Assembly: GCA_019634165.1 (NCBI GenBank)
Contig: JAHQVT010000010.1
Coordinates: forward strand, 186,001 to 250,000
From: Rhodospirillales bacterium
GTDB lineage: Bacteria > Pseudomonadota > Alphaproteobacteria > Rhodospirillales > Thalassospiraceae
Length of the DNA: 64,000 bases
Direction of reading: 5' to 3'
Positions within the stretch are counted from its first letter, which is position 1. Each line of letters starts with the position of its first letter. Both the position numbers and the translations under genes were made by a program. Shown in pieces: positions 39,201 through 54,200 of the stretch. Under the pieces are notes generated by a model. The model was given only the letters and a program-made list of their open reading frames with translations, searched no databases and was not told the origin of the DNA.

Positions 39201-42200
39201 GGAAATTGCATCATCACCGGTTTCCGTGCTGCTTGCGGTTCCAGCCGCAAGATCAACCGTTGCACCGCTGGTAGCTTCGCTCAGGTCAAGCGTATCAGTA
39301 CCTGCATCGCCCGACAGGGTGTCATCCCCGGCACCGGCCATGACCGTATCGTCGCCTTCGCCACCGGCAACCGTGTCATTACCCGCACCACCGTCAAGAA
39401 CGTCATCACCGGCATTGCCCGAAATGACGTTTGCACCGTCAGAACCGGTAATCGTGTCCGCACCAGCACCACCGGCAACATTTTCGAACCCGGAAATTGT
39501 GTCATTCCCGGTTTCTGTGCTGCTTGCCGTACCGGCATCCAGATCAACCGTCGCACCGCTGGTGGCTTCGCCAAGATCAAGCGTATCGGTGCCATCGCCA
39601 CCGGCAAGGGTATCATCCCCGGCACCGGCCAGAACCGTATCGTCGCCTGCACCCGCATCAACAATATCAGAACCTTCGCCTGCATCGATCACGTCGCTGC
39701 CATCACCGGCATTCAGCGTATCGTCACCGGCACCACCATCAAGGGTGTCGTTGCCTGCTCCACCTTCAAGAACGTCATCACCGTCGTTGCCAACAAGCGT
39801 GTCATCGCCCAAACCACCGGTCAGGGTGTTGTCGCCGTCCGATCCGGTCAGGGTATCGTTTGCATTCGACCCGATCAGGTTTTCGATGCTTGAAAGTTTG
39901 TCGGTTTCACCATTTGCAAGCTGTGCAGTGCCAGCGGACAGATCCGCATTCACCGCAGCAGATGCAGTGCTGTAGTCTGCCGTATCGGTGCCATCGCCAC
40001 CGCGCAGGGTATCGTTACCAGCACCACCAACCAGTGTGTCATCACCGGCACCACCATCAAGGATGTTGGCTTTGTGATCGCCTGTGATCGTATCGTCATG
40101 ATCCGAACCGGTAACGTTTTCGACCTGATAAATCGCATCATTGCCCGCACCGCCAGTCGCGGTGTAATTGGCAAGATCAACATCAACGCCATCGGTTGCG
40201 TCGTCATAGATAATGGTGTCTTCATCCGCACCGCCAACAATGGTGTCATCACCAGCACCGCCACGAAGTTCATCTTCGCCCGTACCGCCAAGCAAGGTAT
40301 CGTTACCGACACCACCATTGACCACATCGTCGCCATACCCGCCATCAACAACATCATCACCGGCACCGCCGTGGATGTTGTCATGGCCAAGTTCGCCATT
40401 GATGGTGTCGTCGCCTTCATTCCCCCACAGGGTATCTGAACCCGACCCACCATTGATGGTCACATCGCCATAGGCAATCGTATCGCTGGTCAGATCGACA
40501 ACGTCATTGCCATCACCGGCATTGATAACTTCAACACCTTCAAGACGTACATTATCGCTTGGCTCATCAACAACCGTGTCGAAGCTGATCGAACGGACAA
40601 AGAAATCACTGCTGTCCGAACCGGACGTCCCATTCGCATATGGTTCGCCTTCAAACGCGATATAGCGGAATTCAACCGGGTTACCCGCGGTATCGGTCAC
40701 GGCAATGGTCGAAGTCCCCACGCCACCACTGGTGTAATCAACCGTGCTGTCATCAAGGGTGCCAGACGCAACAAGGTTGCCATCGGCATCAAACGCCTGC
40801 CATGAACCGACCTCACCACCGCCTTCACCGGCGATCAGGTTGGAAACCTGAACCGTGGCGGTCGTGGCATCTGCGCCAAGGTCGATAACAACAGCTTCGC
40901 TTTGGCCGGTTTGGCCATCATGGTTGATCTGGCTGCCCGCCGGATTACCGCCGTTATTGCCAATACCGTTGCCATTAAAGCTTACGCTATCGTCGGAAGC
41001 CGCAAGGTTCAGCTTGCCGTTTTCATCAACAAACGACGTCCCAAAGTCATATGCATAGAGGTCCGCATCCGCCCAAGACGCTTCAACGTCTGCCGCACTT
41101 GCCGAATTCGTCAGACCAAGGGTCCGGGTTTCAATCGTTGGCGTGGTGGCTTCGCCGTCGTCCAGTTTCGCCCCGTCAAGGATAAGCGCATCACTGCCGC
41201 TGGTCATGTTGAGGGTGTCATTACCCTCACCGCCAACAAACGTATCATCGGAAATGTTTTTACCGCTGATACCGGCAAGATCGCCCGTGCCTTCAACGCC
41301 CGGACTTCCGGTATGTTCGGTGGTCGCGCCAGTTTCTGCCGTGCCGTCAGCTTCGAAGTTCAGAACATCGTCGCCCGCACCGCCATCAAGGGTATCCGCA
41401 CCAGAACCGCCACTTAGAACGTCGCTGTCATCGCCACCACTAATGGCATCGTCACCTTCGCCACCAGTAAGCGTATCATTACCAGCACCGCCATCGATAT
41501 CGTCGTTGCCCGAACCACCATCAATGGTGTCATCACCGGTATTGCCCAGCAGCGTATCGTCACCTGCACCACCGGAAACGATGTCATCACCGGCAAGGGC
41601 ATCAATGGTGTCATCGCCGTCCGTGCCTTCAAGATTATCATCGAACGGCGTTGCACCATCGGTGATGTTGGTAAAGTCATCCGCGCTCAGCGCATCAAGG
41701 CCGACACCAATCAGGGTCACCGTGCCACCAGCCGGCAGGTTCAAGACGGCATCACCATTGCCATTTTCGCTTAGCAACGGCAGAAGGTCGCTCCAGCTTT
41801 CAAGACCAAGTTCATCTATTGAAAGCTTGTCTTCCCCAACCGTGAAGTCGCTGACAACATCGTCATCGGTACCATCAGCAAAGATAAAGGTATCCGCACC
41901 CGATCCACCGGCAACCGTATCGTCACCGGCACCACCGTCGATGGTGTCATTGCCTCCACCGGCGCTAATAACGTTATCGGCACTCGAACCGCTGATCTGG
42001 TCATCACCGGCACCGGTTTTGACATTTTCAAAGTTCGAAATCTGATCGTTTCCGGTTTCAGATGACGTTGCCGTCCCGGCATCAAGATCGACAACCGCAT
42101 CGCCCGATACGCCTGACATATCAAGCGTATCGGTACCCTCGCCACCATCCATGCTGTCATTGCCAGCAGCAGCCATAACCGTATCGTCGCCAGCACCCGC

Positions 42201-45200
42201 CATAACGAGGTCACTGCCAGCGCCATCGGAAATCACGTCATTGCCAGCACCACCGTCGATCAGATCGATGCCATCGCCACCATCAATGATGTCGGCACCT
42301 TCACCGGTCGAAATCGTGTCATTGGCGTTGCTGCCCGTTACCGTATCGTCGCCCGATCCGGTTACCAGCGTTTCAAAGCCCGAAACAACGTCCGATCCGG
42401 TATCGTTGCTATTGGCTGAGCCAGTCTGCAGGTTGATCGCGATGTCTGATTGCGCATCGGACATATCAAGGGTGTCGGCACCCGCACCACCAATTAGGGT
42501 GTCGTTGCCGGCATCACCGACGACCGTATCATCGCCTGCACCGGCATCGACAATGTCGTTACCCGCACCGGCATTGATGTGATCATTGCCGTCACCGCCG
42601 CTGATGCTGTCATTGCCTTCATTGGTCCAGACCGTGTCATCACCAGCACCGGCATCAACCGATACATCGCCATATGAATGAACCTGACTGGTCAGATCAA
42701 CGACGTCATCACCGTCACCCGTATTGATGACTTCAACATCAACAATCGACGGGTTGGCCGCGCCATTTTCATGGTCGGTATCAAGGATGATTGCATCACC
42801 ACCGCTGGTGCCAACCAGCGTATCGGTGCCTGCGCCACCATCATAAACGTCATCGCTGGTGCCAAGACCTTCAAGATCGGCAACATCACCTGTGCCATCA
42901 ACGCCCGGGCTTCCTGCATGATCGGTGCCATCGCCTGCCTGACCAGTACCATCGGCACCAAATTCAAGAACGTCGTCACCGTCATCACCGCCCAGCGTAT
43001 CATTGCCGTCGCCGCCGGTCAGGGTATCGCTGCCACCGCCACCTTGGACTGTGTCATCGCCTGCACCGCCGCCCAACGTATCATTGCCGTCGCCACCCGA
43101 TATGGTGTCGTTGCCGCCACCACCACCAATGGTATCGTCGCCATCGGTTCCGCCAAGGCTGTCGTCGCCTTCGGTCGGGACGTTATCAACACCCTCAAAG
43201 TCACCCGGACCAAGGTCTTCGACCGATACACCTGCAAGTGTAACCGTGCCGCCAGACGGCAGGGTAATAATCGCACCATCCGGGCCATCAGACAACATGT
43301 CTTGCAACTCGGTCCAACTGCTTACACCGCTATCAGGCAGGGAAATCTTGTCGACGCCAACTGTAAAGTCGGTGACCAGATCGGCATCCGTACCATCATC
43401 AAAGGTAAAGGTATCGGCACCCGTGCCACCCGTCAGGCTATCATCGCCCAGACCGGCATTCAGGGCATCAGCACCCGCACCGCCAGCAAGGGTATCGTTG
43501 CCTTCACCGCCAAGCAGACTGTCATTGCCAGCACCGCCATCAATCACGTCATCGCCCGCACCACCATCGACAAGGTCGTCGGCAGCTCCAGACGAAATAA
43601 CGTTCGCGCCGTCAGACCCGGTGATGGTGTCATCACCGCCACTGCCGGTGACATTCTCAAACCCGGAAATGCTGTCATTGCCGGTGTCATCCGAGCTTGC
43701 CGTACCGGCATCAAGGTCGACGACCGCGCCGTTAGCATCGGACATATCAAGGGTATCGGTTCCTTCGCCACCGGCAAGCGTATCATCGCCTGTACCGGCC
43801 AGAACCGTATCATCGCCGTCACCGGCCGTTACCGTGTCATCACCGGCACCGCCATCAAGGGTATCGTTGCCTGCGCCACCATCGATCTCGTTGACCGCGT
43901 CCGAACCGGTGATGATGTCATCACCTGAAGAACCGGTAACATTCTCGATGTTGGATATGGTGTCCGAGCCAAAGGCATCGGACTGTGCCGTACCTGCGCT
44001 AAGATCAACATTGACGCCGTCCGCATCGGACAGATCAAGAAGGTCAGTGCCATCGCCACCATCAAGGGTGTCGTTGCCAAGGCTGCCTTCAATCGTGTCA
44101 TTGCCAGAACCGGCATTTACAACATCATCACCCGCACCATCATGGATAACATCATCACCGCTACCGGCATTGATTTCGTCATCACCTGCGCTGGTCCAGA
44201 CCGTGTCATTGCCGCTACCGGCATCAACCGTCACATCGCCATAGCTATCAGTTGTGCTGGTAAGATCAACAACATCATCGCCATCACCGGCATCAATTAC
44301 TTCAATGTCGCTGATCGACGGGGCGTTTGATCCATCTTCATGATCATTATCAAGAATGATCGCATCATTGCCCGACGTGCCAAGCAGGGTATCAACCCCC
44401 TCGCCGCCATCGAACTGATCATCGCTTAGACCAAGGCCTTCAAGATCGGCAACATCACCAGTGCCATCAACACCCGGGCTGCCTGCATGATCGGTTTGAT
44501 CGCCAGCCTGACCGGTACGATCGGCTTCGAATTGAAGCACGTCATCACCGGCACCGCCCGACAGGGTATCGGAACCAGAACCGCCGCTTAGCGTATCGTT
44601 GCCGTCACCACCATCGACCGTATCATCGCCATCACCGCCGCCAACACTATCGTCGCCGGCACCGCCATCAATCGAATCATTGCCTTCGCCGCCACCGACA
44701 GTGTCGTTGCCGTCACCACCTTCAAGGGTGTCGTCACCGCCGCCACCATCAACAGTATCGTCGCCATCACCGCCATCGACCGTGTCATCGCCGTCGCCAC
44801 CGCCAAGCGTATCTTCGCCCGGCGTTCCGACATTCTCGACACCGTCAAAATGCGCAGGTGTCAGGTCTTCAACCGCAATCCCCGAAAGGGTAACTGTCCC
44901 ACCAGACGGCAGCGTAATAACCGCACCATCCGGTCCATCAGACAGAAGAGGCTGCAAATCGGTCCAGGCCGAAATACCCAGATCCGGCAAAGAAATCACA
45001 TCGCTGTTCAGCGCAAAGTCGCTGACCAGATCAGCGTCCGTTCCATCTTCAAAGACAAAGGTATCGGAACCAGCACCACCCGAAAGTGTGTCATTGCCGT
45101 CACCAGCCACGATGGTGTCATCACCTTCACCACCTGACAGAATGTCATCACCAGCACCACCATCAAGGGTGTCGTCGCCATCGCCACCGTCAATGATGTT

Positions 45201-48200
45201 GTCATCATCCGAACCAGTGATGACATCCGCATCATCAGAGCCAGTTACATTTTCAAAGTTGGCAATAGTGTCCGTACCGGTATTGGCACCAGTTGCCGTA
45301 CCTGCGGTCAGATCGACGGTTACGCCACCTGTGGTGTCAGACAGATCAAGGGTATCGACACCCTCGCCGCCATCAAGGTCATCATTACCGCCATCAAGGG
45401 TAACGGTGTCGTTGCCCGCACCGGCATCAATCGTGTTATCGCCATCCGATCCGGTAATGTCATCATCGCCGTCGGTCGCGATAACATTTTCAAACCCGTC
45501 GATGCTGTCAGAACCGGTTGCATCGCTGCTTGCTGTGCCTGCGGCAAGATCAATCGTCGCGCCATCGGCACCTGACAGATCGATGGTATCGTCACCATCC
45601 CCACCCGTCAGGATATCGTCGCCTGCACCGGCTATGATCGTGTCATTGCCAGTACCACCATCGATGGTGTCGGAACCTTCGCCGCCATCAAGGATGTCAT
45701 CATCTGCACCGCCATCAATGACATCGGCACCCGCGCCGCCATTGATGTTATCGGAACCTTCACCACCCGAAATAACGTCATCGCCGTCATTCGACCAGAT
45801 CGTGTCATCGCCAGCACCACCATCAATGGTGACATCACCATATGAATGAACCTCGCTGGTCAGGTCGACAACGTCATTGCCAGCACCGGCATCAATGTTT
45901 TCAATATCAACGATTGCCGGGTTGGCCGAACCGCCACCGGCATGATCGCGGTCAAGAATGATCGCATCATCGCCGTCACCGGCAACCAGCGTGTCATTGC
46001 CTTCACCGCCGACAAAGCTGTCATCAGACAGGTTTTTGCCAGAAATATCGGCTATTTCGCCGGTCCCACCGGTGGTCGGACTGCCAACATGGTCGGTCGT
46101 CTCGCCATCGGCTGCAACGCTGTCACCTTCAAAGGCCAGAACGTCATCACCCGCACCACCATCGACAAGGTCGGCACCTTCACCGCCTGCAAGGGTGTCG
46201 TTGCCTTCGCCGCCAAGCAGCGTGTCATCACCGGCACCGCCGGCCAGGATGTTATCGCCGGTCGATCCGATCAGGGTATCATTCCCCGAACCACCGGTCG
46301 CACCTTCAATCCCATCAAGGGTATCGGTGCCATCGGTTGCCGTGCCTGTACCATTTTCCAGATCAACAACAACGCCATCGGTCTGGTCGGAATAATCGAC
46401 GATATCGTCACCCGCACCACCGACCAGCGTGTCATCACCGGCACCACCGATCAGCGTGTCATCGCCAGCACCACCATCAATGACATTATTCATGTCATCA
46501 CCGGCAATGGTGTCATCATGGTCCGACCCGATAACGGTTTCGAACCCGTCAACCACGCCATCGCCCGCACCACCAGAGGTGGTCCCATTGGCAAGATCGA
46601 CATTCACGCCATCTTCTGCCCCTTCATAGGACAGGACGTCTTCGCCTTCGCCGCCAATCAGGGTGTCGTTGCCGCCATTGCCAATGACCGTGTCATTGCC
46701 TTCGCCACCATCAAGGATGTTGGCATTTTCATCACCGATAAGGACATCATCACCAGCACCGCCAGTGACGTTTTCAATGCTTTCAAGGGTGTCATTTCCC
46801 GCTTCACCCGTCGCAGTTCCTGCGACAAGGTCAACCGTAACACCTTCGGTCGTGTCGGAATAATCGGCCGTGTCGCTGCCTTCGCCGCCGCGCAACGTAT
46901 CGTCGCCGGCCCCACCGATCAGCGTGTCATTGCCTTCGTCACCGTAAATGTCATCATTCCCGGCCTGACCATCGACAATATCGTCGCTTTCAAGGGCATG
47001 AATTTCATCGCTGATCTGGCTACCGGTAATATTGTCTTCGAACTCGGTGCCAAGGATAACGTCATAGCCATAGAAGTTCCCTGGGCCGAGATCATCGACC
47101 GAGACGCCTTCAAGCGTGATACTGTCGCCATCACCCAAGGTAATGACCGCATTGCCATTTTCGTCATCGGCCATCTGATCGCGAAGGGTGGCGTAATCTT
47201 CAAGGCCATAAGCCGACAGATCAATCATGTCATTATTGACATCAAAGTCAGTCGCGGTGTCGTCACCACCACCCGGTGCCAAAACAATCATGTCTTCACC
47301 GGAACCGGTGATGATTACGTCATCACCCGCACCACCCGAAAGCGTATCATTGCCTGATCCGCCATCAAGGGTATTGACCCCGTCACTACCTACCAATGTA
47401 TCGGCGTAGTCCGAACCAATCACACGCTCAAAATTACGGACAATGTCATCGCCAGCCGCACCGGTGGCGTATTCTTTAACAAGATCGACCGTGACGCCGC
47501 CATCTGCGTTGGAATAGTCGATGGTGTCGACATCGTCATCATCGTCGTCTTCGCCGCCATCAAGAATGTCGTCGCCAGCATCGCCATAGACCCAATCATC
47601 ACCGGTGCCACCTTCGACAATATCATCGCCGTCGCCACCGGTTAGGGTGTCATTGCCTGCGCCGCCCAAAATGACATCGCCATCAGCACCACCATCAATG
47701 ATGTCATCACCGGCACCGCCGCTGATTTCATCGATACCAGAACCGCCATCAATAACGTCATTGCCAGCGCCACCATCAATGGCATCGCCACCGGCACCCG
47801 ACGAAATAGTGTTCGCGCCAGCGTCGCCTTTGATCTCGTCGTTATAATCGGAACCAACAACGTTTTCGATGTCGCTCAGCGTATCGGAACCCTGACCAAC
47901 TGCAGTTCCAGCCGACAGGTTGACGTCAACGCCCTCGGTCGATGCGCTGTAATCAGCCGTATCAATGCCTTCGCCACCATCGAGAACATCATCACCCGTC
48001 CCACTGACAAGGATGTCATCACCGTCAAGACCAGACAGCGTATTGTTTCCATCATTCCCAATCAAAGTATCGTCATACAGCGTACCGGTAACGTTTTCGA
48101 TGCCATCAATCACATCATCGCCATCACCGCCGGTGACTGTACCGCTTTGCAAATCCGCCGTGATACCCGTACCTTCAGTGGAGTAATCAACCGTATCATT

Positions 48201-51200
48201 GCCATCGCCACCCGACAGGACGTCAGACCCGGAATTGCCAACCAAGGTGTCGTCACCAGCATCGCCTGAAAGCGTATCATTGCCAGTACCACCAATCAGG
48301 CGGTCATTACCTTCGCCACCAGAAACGGTGTCGTCGCCGCCTTGGGCATTGATGATGTCACCACCATCACCACCAACCATCTCATCAGCGTCATCCGTTC
48401 CCAAACGAACATCGACACCAACAAAGTTATCAGCACTCAACTGAGAAGCTGAGACACCCTGAAGCGTGATTTTATCACCACTGTCCATAGTGATGGTCAG
48501 ATTACCTTGGGCATCTGTGCCGAACATATTTTCAAGCGCGCTATAACCAGCAATATTAAAGCTGGTCAGATCGATCACATCCGCACTGACATTAAAGTCG
48601 GTAATCGTGTCACTGCCATCACCCGGATTGAAAACAACCTGATCGGCACCGCTGCCAAGGGTTAGCGTATCGTTGCCTGCACCGGCATCAAACGTGTCGT
48701 CCCCGGCACCGCCAATAAAGGTGTCGCTCTGACCGCCGCCGATGAAGGTATCGCTAAAGTTTGACCCCCGGATAACCTCAACCCCGTCAAGGGTATCCGT
48801 GCCCGTCGACGTACCGCTGATTATGTTGTTGCTGGTATCAACTGTAATGGCAGATTCCGAGTCAACATAGCTTGCCGTATCAACACCATCGCCGCCAACC
48901 AGAAGGTCATCACCCGCGTCCGACAATATTGTGTCATTGCCTGCACCACCATCAATAGTGTCTGAACCGCTGCCTCCAGAGATGGTATCGTTACCGTCAC
49001 CGCCTTCAATCAAATCATCGCCACTGCCCGATGAAATGATGTCATTACCATCACCACCAAGAACCGTGTCTGCACCGTCACCTGTATCTATCGTGTCGTC
49101 GCCGGTACCTGCTTCAATCAGATCGGCACCATCGCCTGTGGTAATCGTGTCGTTGCCAGCACCGCTTTCAACAGTGTTGTCACCACTACCCGCGTTAATC
49201 ACGTTGCCATTCTCATCGCCAACGATCAGGTCATCACCATTGCCGGTCGTGACGTTTTCAATATTTGCAAAGTTATCGGTATCAGTGCCATCCGTTGCCG
49301 TACCTGCGGTAAAATCAACCGTCTGATCAGCGTCAATGTCTGCCAAATCAAGGGTATCAAGACCTTCGCCACCATCAATGATGTCGCTGCCTTCTCCGCC
49401 ACGGATCGTATCGGCACCTGCCCCACCAAGCAGGACGTCATTGCCACCACGGCCGTCAATCAAGTCATTCCCAGCATTACCGGAAATCGTGTTGGTGCCA
49501 ACATCACCGCGCAGGGTATCGTCGCTTCCCGAACCAGCGATATTTTCAAAGTTGGAAATAGTATCGCCAGAACCGGCGACACCGGCTTGCAGATCAACTG
49601 ATACACCAACATTTTCAGCAGCGAACGAAACTGTGTCTTCGCCAGCACCACCATCAAGGGTGTCATTGCCCGTACCACCGGCAATCGTGTCATCACCTTC
49701 TTCACCAGAAATGATATCATCGCCAGAACCACCCGTAATGGTGTCATTTCCTGCACCGGCAAGAACAGTATCGTCACCGCTACCACCGGTGACAACGTCA
49801 TCGTGACTCGATGCAATCACTTGTTCGATACCGCTAAAGGTATCCGTACCGGTATCCTCACCACTGGCGGTATTCGACTGAAGATTGATATTCAGGCCTG
49901 ACGCTGCGTCCGAGTAATCAAGCGTATCTGCACCTTCACCACCTATATAGGTGTCATCGCCAAGCTCGCCGACAAAGCTATCATCACCAGCCCCACCAAG
50001 CAGGGTATCGTTGCCCGCCCCACCGGTCAGCATGTCGTTGCCTGCGCCACCATTAATGACGTTGGCAGAGCTATCGCCAGCGATGGTATCGCTATAATCC
50101 GTGCCGGTTACGTCCTCGAATCCGGAAAGCGTATCACTGCCCTCAGCACCGGTTGCCGTGCCAGATTCAAGGTCAATGTTTTGGCCGCCAGTCGCATCTG
50201 AATAATCCAGGGTGTCGGTGCCATCACCGCCCGAAAGAGTATCGTCGCCTGCACCACCGGAAATAAGGTCATCCCCTGCACGGCCGTCAATGGTATCGTC
50301 ACCTGCTCCGCCCAAAAGGGAGTTGGCGTCGGCCGAACCCGCAATACTGTCATTAGCATCAGAACCAACGACATCTTCAATGTTGCTGACCAGATCCGTA
50401 CCATCAGCTTTTTCTACCGTACCTGACTCTAGATCTACATCAACACCAGTGGCGCTATCACTGTAATCCAAGACATCTTGACCAAGACCACCATCAATGA
50501 TGTCATCACCACCACTTACTTTCAATGTGTCAGACCCGCCACCGGCGAGAATGGTGTTACCTGCGTCAGAACCAGTGATTTCGTCACCTTGGTTCGAACC
50601 AATAACATTTTCGACATTCAGAACCGTGTCGCCGGTTGTGTCGTCAGTTTCACCCGAACCCAGATCAATTAGAACGCGCTGCTCCGCATCTGAGTAGTCA
50701 ACGGTATCAATACCCTCACCGCCATCAATCACGTCATCGCCGCGACCACCATTAAGCGTGTCGTTACCAGCACCACCAAGCAGGGTATCGTCACCGCTAG
50801 CACCCGATAGAATATCGTTGCCTTCGCCACCAGATAGGACGTTGTCCATCTGGTTGCCGCTGATTGTGTCGTCGTAATTCGAACCGGTCAGGTTTTCGAT
50901 ATTCTCAAGCTGGTCAGTACCTAGCCCCGAAACAGCACCTGACGCCAAGTCCGCGGTAATACCATTGGCCGCATTGCCATAATCGACGGAATCAACGCCT
51001 GCGCCACCGCGCAGAACATCATCACCGCCAGTTGCGATTATGCTGTCATTACCGGCACCCGAATTTATGCTGTTATCACCACCATCGCCTTCAAGCGTGT
51101 CGGCGTGGGTTGACCCTAAGATGTTTTCGATGCTCGACAGTGTGTCATGACCTGCTGCACCGCTTGCAGTCTGGTCTTCAAGGCTAACCGTTACGCTGCC

Positions 51201-54200
51201 TTCGGCATTGCTGTAACTTGCAGTATCACGACCTTCACCGCCTGAAAGGGTATCATCCCCGTCAAGTCCTTCAAGCCGATCATCGCCTTCGCCACCAACA
51301 AGCAGGTTCGCATCATCGGACCCGATCAAATGGTCGTCACCTGCACCGGCGACAACATTTTCAATGTTGCGTAACGTATCATTCCCGCTATCGGCAGACG
51401 CTGAACCTTCGCTCAGATTGACGTCAACATCATCGGTTTCTTCGCTGTAATCAGCTGTATCAATACCGTCGCCACCATCAAGCGTGTCATTACCATCACC
51501 ACCGATCAGCGTATCGTCGCCGTCACCGCCAAGAATACTGTCATCGTCTTCAAGACCATAGATCGTGTCATTGCCGTCAAGACCCGAAATCGTATCCTGA
51601 CCATCGGTGCCATAAATCGTGTCATCGCCAGTCGTACCGACAATGTCGCGAACACCAATGAAATTGTCTGCCGTGATGTCGCCAATACGGACACCTTCAA
51701 GCACCATAGAGGTGCCTTCACCAAAATCGATGACAAGATCACCGTTCTCGTTTTCCGACATCATCTCATAGAGCGCGCCATAGGTATCAATACCAAGGCC
51801 GGTGATATCAATCTGATCTTGACCAACAGCAAAATCGGTTACGGTATCCGTCCCATCATTCGGTCCGACAACATAAACATCGGCGCCTGCGCCACCCGTC
51901 AGGGTATCATCACCGCCACCGCCGGTAATCGTATCGTCACCGCTGCCTGACTTAATGATGTTATCGCCATTGTCACCGGTAATCGTATCAGCCTGATTCG
52001 ACCCAATGACGTTTTCAATACCGCTTACGCTATCGGTTCCGCCTTCATTTGTTGCCGTACCTTCAGCAAGGTCGATTGTTGTCGCGCCAGCGTTTTCATA
52101 GCTGACTGTATCAACGCCTTCCCCGCCTTCGATGGTATCATCTCCAACGCCCCCGACCAGAAGATCGTCACCTGCACCACCATCAAGGACATCATCGCCA
52201 AGCCCCCCGGTCAGCGTGTTATTCGCACCATCACCAAGCAAGGTATCGTCAAAGTTCGAACCACGAAGGTTTTCGATGGATTCAACCGTGTCATTCCCGG
52301 CGCCACCGCTTGCCGTACCTGCAGCAAGATCAACTGTGACGGCACCGGACGCAGCACTGTAATCAGCCGTGTCCGTACCGGTTCCACCGACAAGATCGTC
52401 ATCCCCAGCACCACCGGACAACTTATCATTGCCTGCGCCACCAAGGATTGCATCGTCCCCATCACCGCCCGAAATCGTATCGTCACCAGCATTACCACGC
52501 AGAGTATTGTCGCCACCATCACCCACGATGACGTCTTGCTGGTTGGAACCTAAAACGTTTTCGATATCTACCAGAGTATCTTCGCTGCCAACACCACCTG
52601 TACCGGCCTCAAGGTTGACTTCGACCCCTGTACCCTTGCTGTAATCAACAGTGTCTTCGCCCTCGCCACCATCAATGACGTCTTGGCCCAGGCCACCGGA
52701 AATCGTGTCGTCGCCACTATTTCCGTAAATTGTGTCAGCGCCTGCGCCACCGTCAATAGTGTCGTTACCACCGAGGCCATCGATAATTTCCTCGAACCCG
52801 GTTCCCCGAAGAACATCATCATTTTCGGTCGCGCCAAGATCTTCGATATCAACAAAGTTGTCGGCAGTCAGTTCTTCAGGCGAAATCCCCACCAGCGTTA
52901 CAACACTGTCGTTGCTGGTAATAAGCGTGTTACCATCGTCATCGGTGCTGAGCAGCTTTTTAAGCGCTTCAAAGTTCGGAATATTAAGGTCGGTCAGGTC
53001 AACCTTGTCTTCACTCGGATCAAAATCGGTAATAACCGTGTCATCCGTGGCATTGGTCATGACAAAGGTATCAGCACCTTCGCCACCAGTAACAACGTCA
53101 CTCCCCGACCCCGAACTAATCGTGTCATCGCCTGCGCCACCATCTATTGTGTTGCTTAACGACGACCCGGTCAGAACGTCGCTATGCTCTGAACCAATCA
53201 CGTTTTCGACATCAATCAGGGTGTCATTACCATCCGCACCGGTCGCCGTTCCTGATGCAAGGCTGACATTTACTCCGCCAGAGGCATCTTCATAGGTGAC
53301 GGTGTCAGAACCACTTTCACCATTGATGGTGTCATTACCTTCACCACCAGCAATCGTGTCCTCACCAACGCCGCCGTAAATCTCGTCGTCACCGCCACGT
53401 CCCTCAATAACGTCGTTACCAACTCCACCTCGAATGGTGTTGGTATTGTCGTCACCAGAAATATTGTCGTCATAAGAAGAGCCGGTCACGTTTTCAAAGT
53501 TTGAAATCGTGTCGGTGTCATTCCCCGAGCTGGCCTGATTTGTCTCAAGGTCAACATCGACACCAGCACTACTACCCTGATAATTCAGCGTATCCGTACC
53601 GTCTCCACCGTCGAGTTCGTCGCTTCCAGCGCCACCTTTAATGGTATCATCGCCCGTGCCGCCAGCAATTATGTCGGTACCACCATCACCCGAAAGGGTA
53701 TCATCACCAGAACCGCCATCAATCGTGTCGTTCCCTTCGCCACCGGTAACAGTATCATCCCCGCCCTTCGCATTGATGACATCACTGCGACTGGTTCCAT
53801 GCAAAGAGTTTTTTTCTTCAGTACCTTCGAGCGAACGAATACCGGCGAAATTAGCATAGGTCAGACTGTTAGGATCAACCCCTTCAAGGGTGAACACCGC
53901 ATCGCCAACCGTAATAGTGGCATTGCCAGCGGCATCTTCACCGATGAAATCGGCAACATCAGAAAACAATTCCAGTCCGTCAATGCCCTGAATGTCAAGG
54001 ATATCGCGGGCTGGGTCAAAGTCCGTAACAACGTCATTCCCGCTATCAGAAGCAATGACAAATGTATCTACACCCGTGCCACCGCTCAGTGTGTCATCGC
54101 CACCGCGTCCATCGAAGGTATCGTTGCCTGCACCACCAATTAAGACATCGTCACCACTGCTGCCCAACATTGTGTCGGCACCAGACGAACCTTCAATTTC

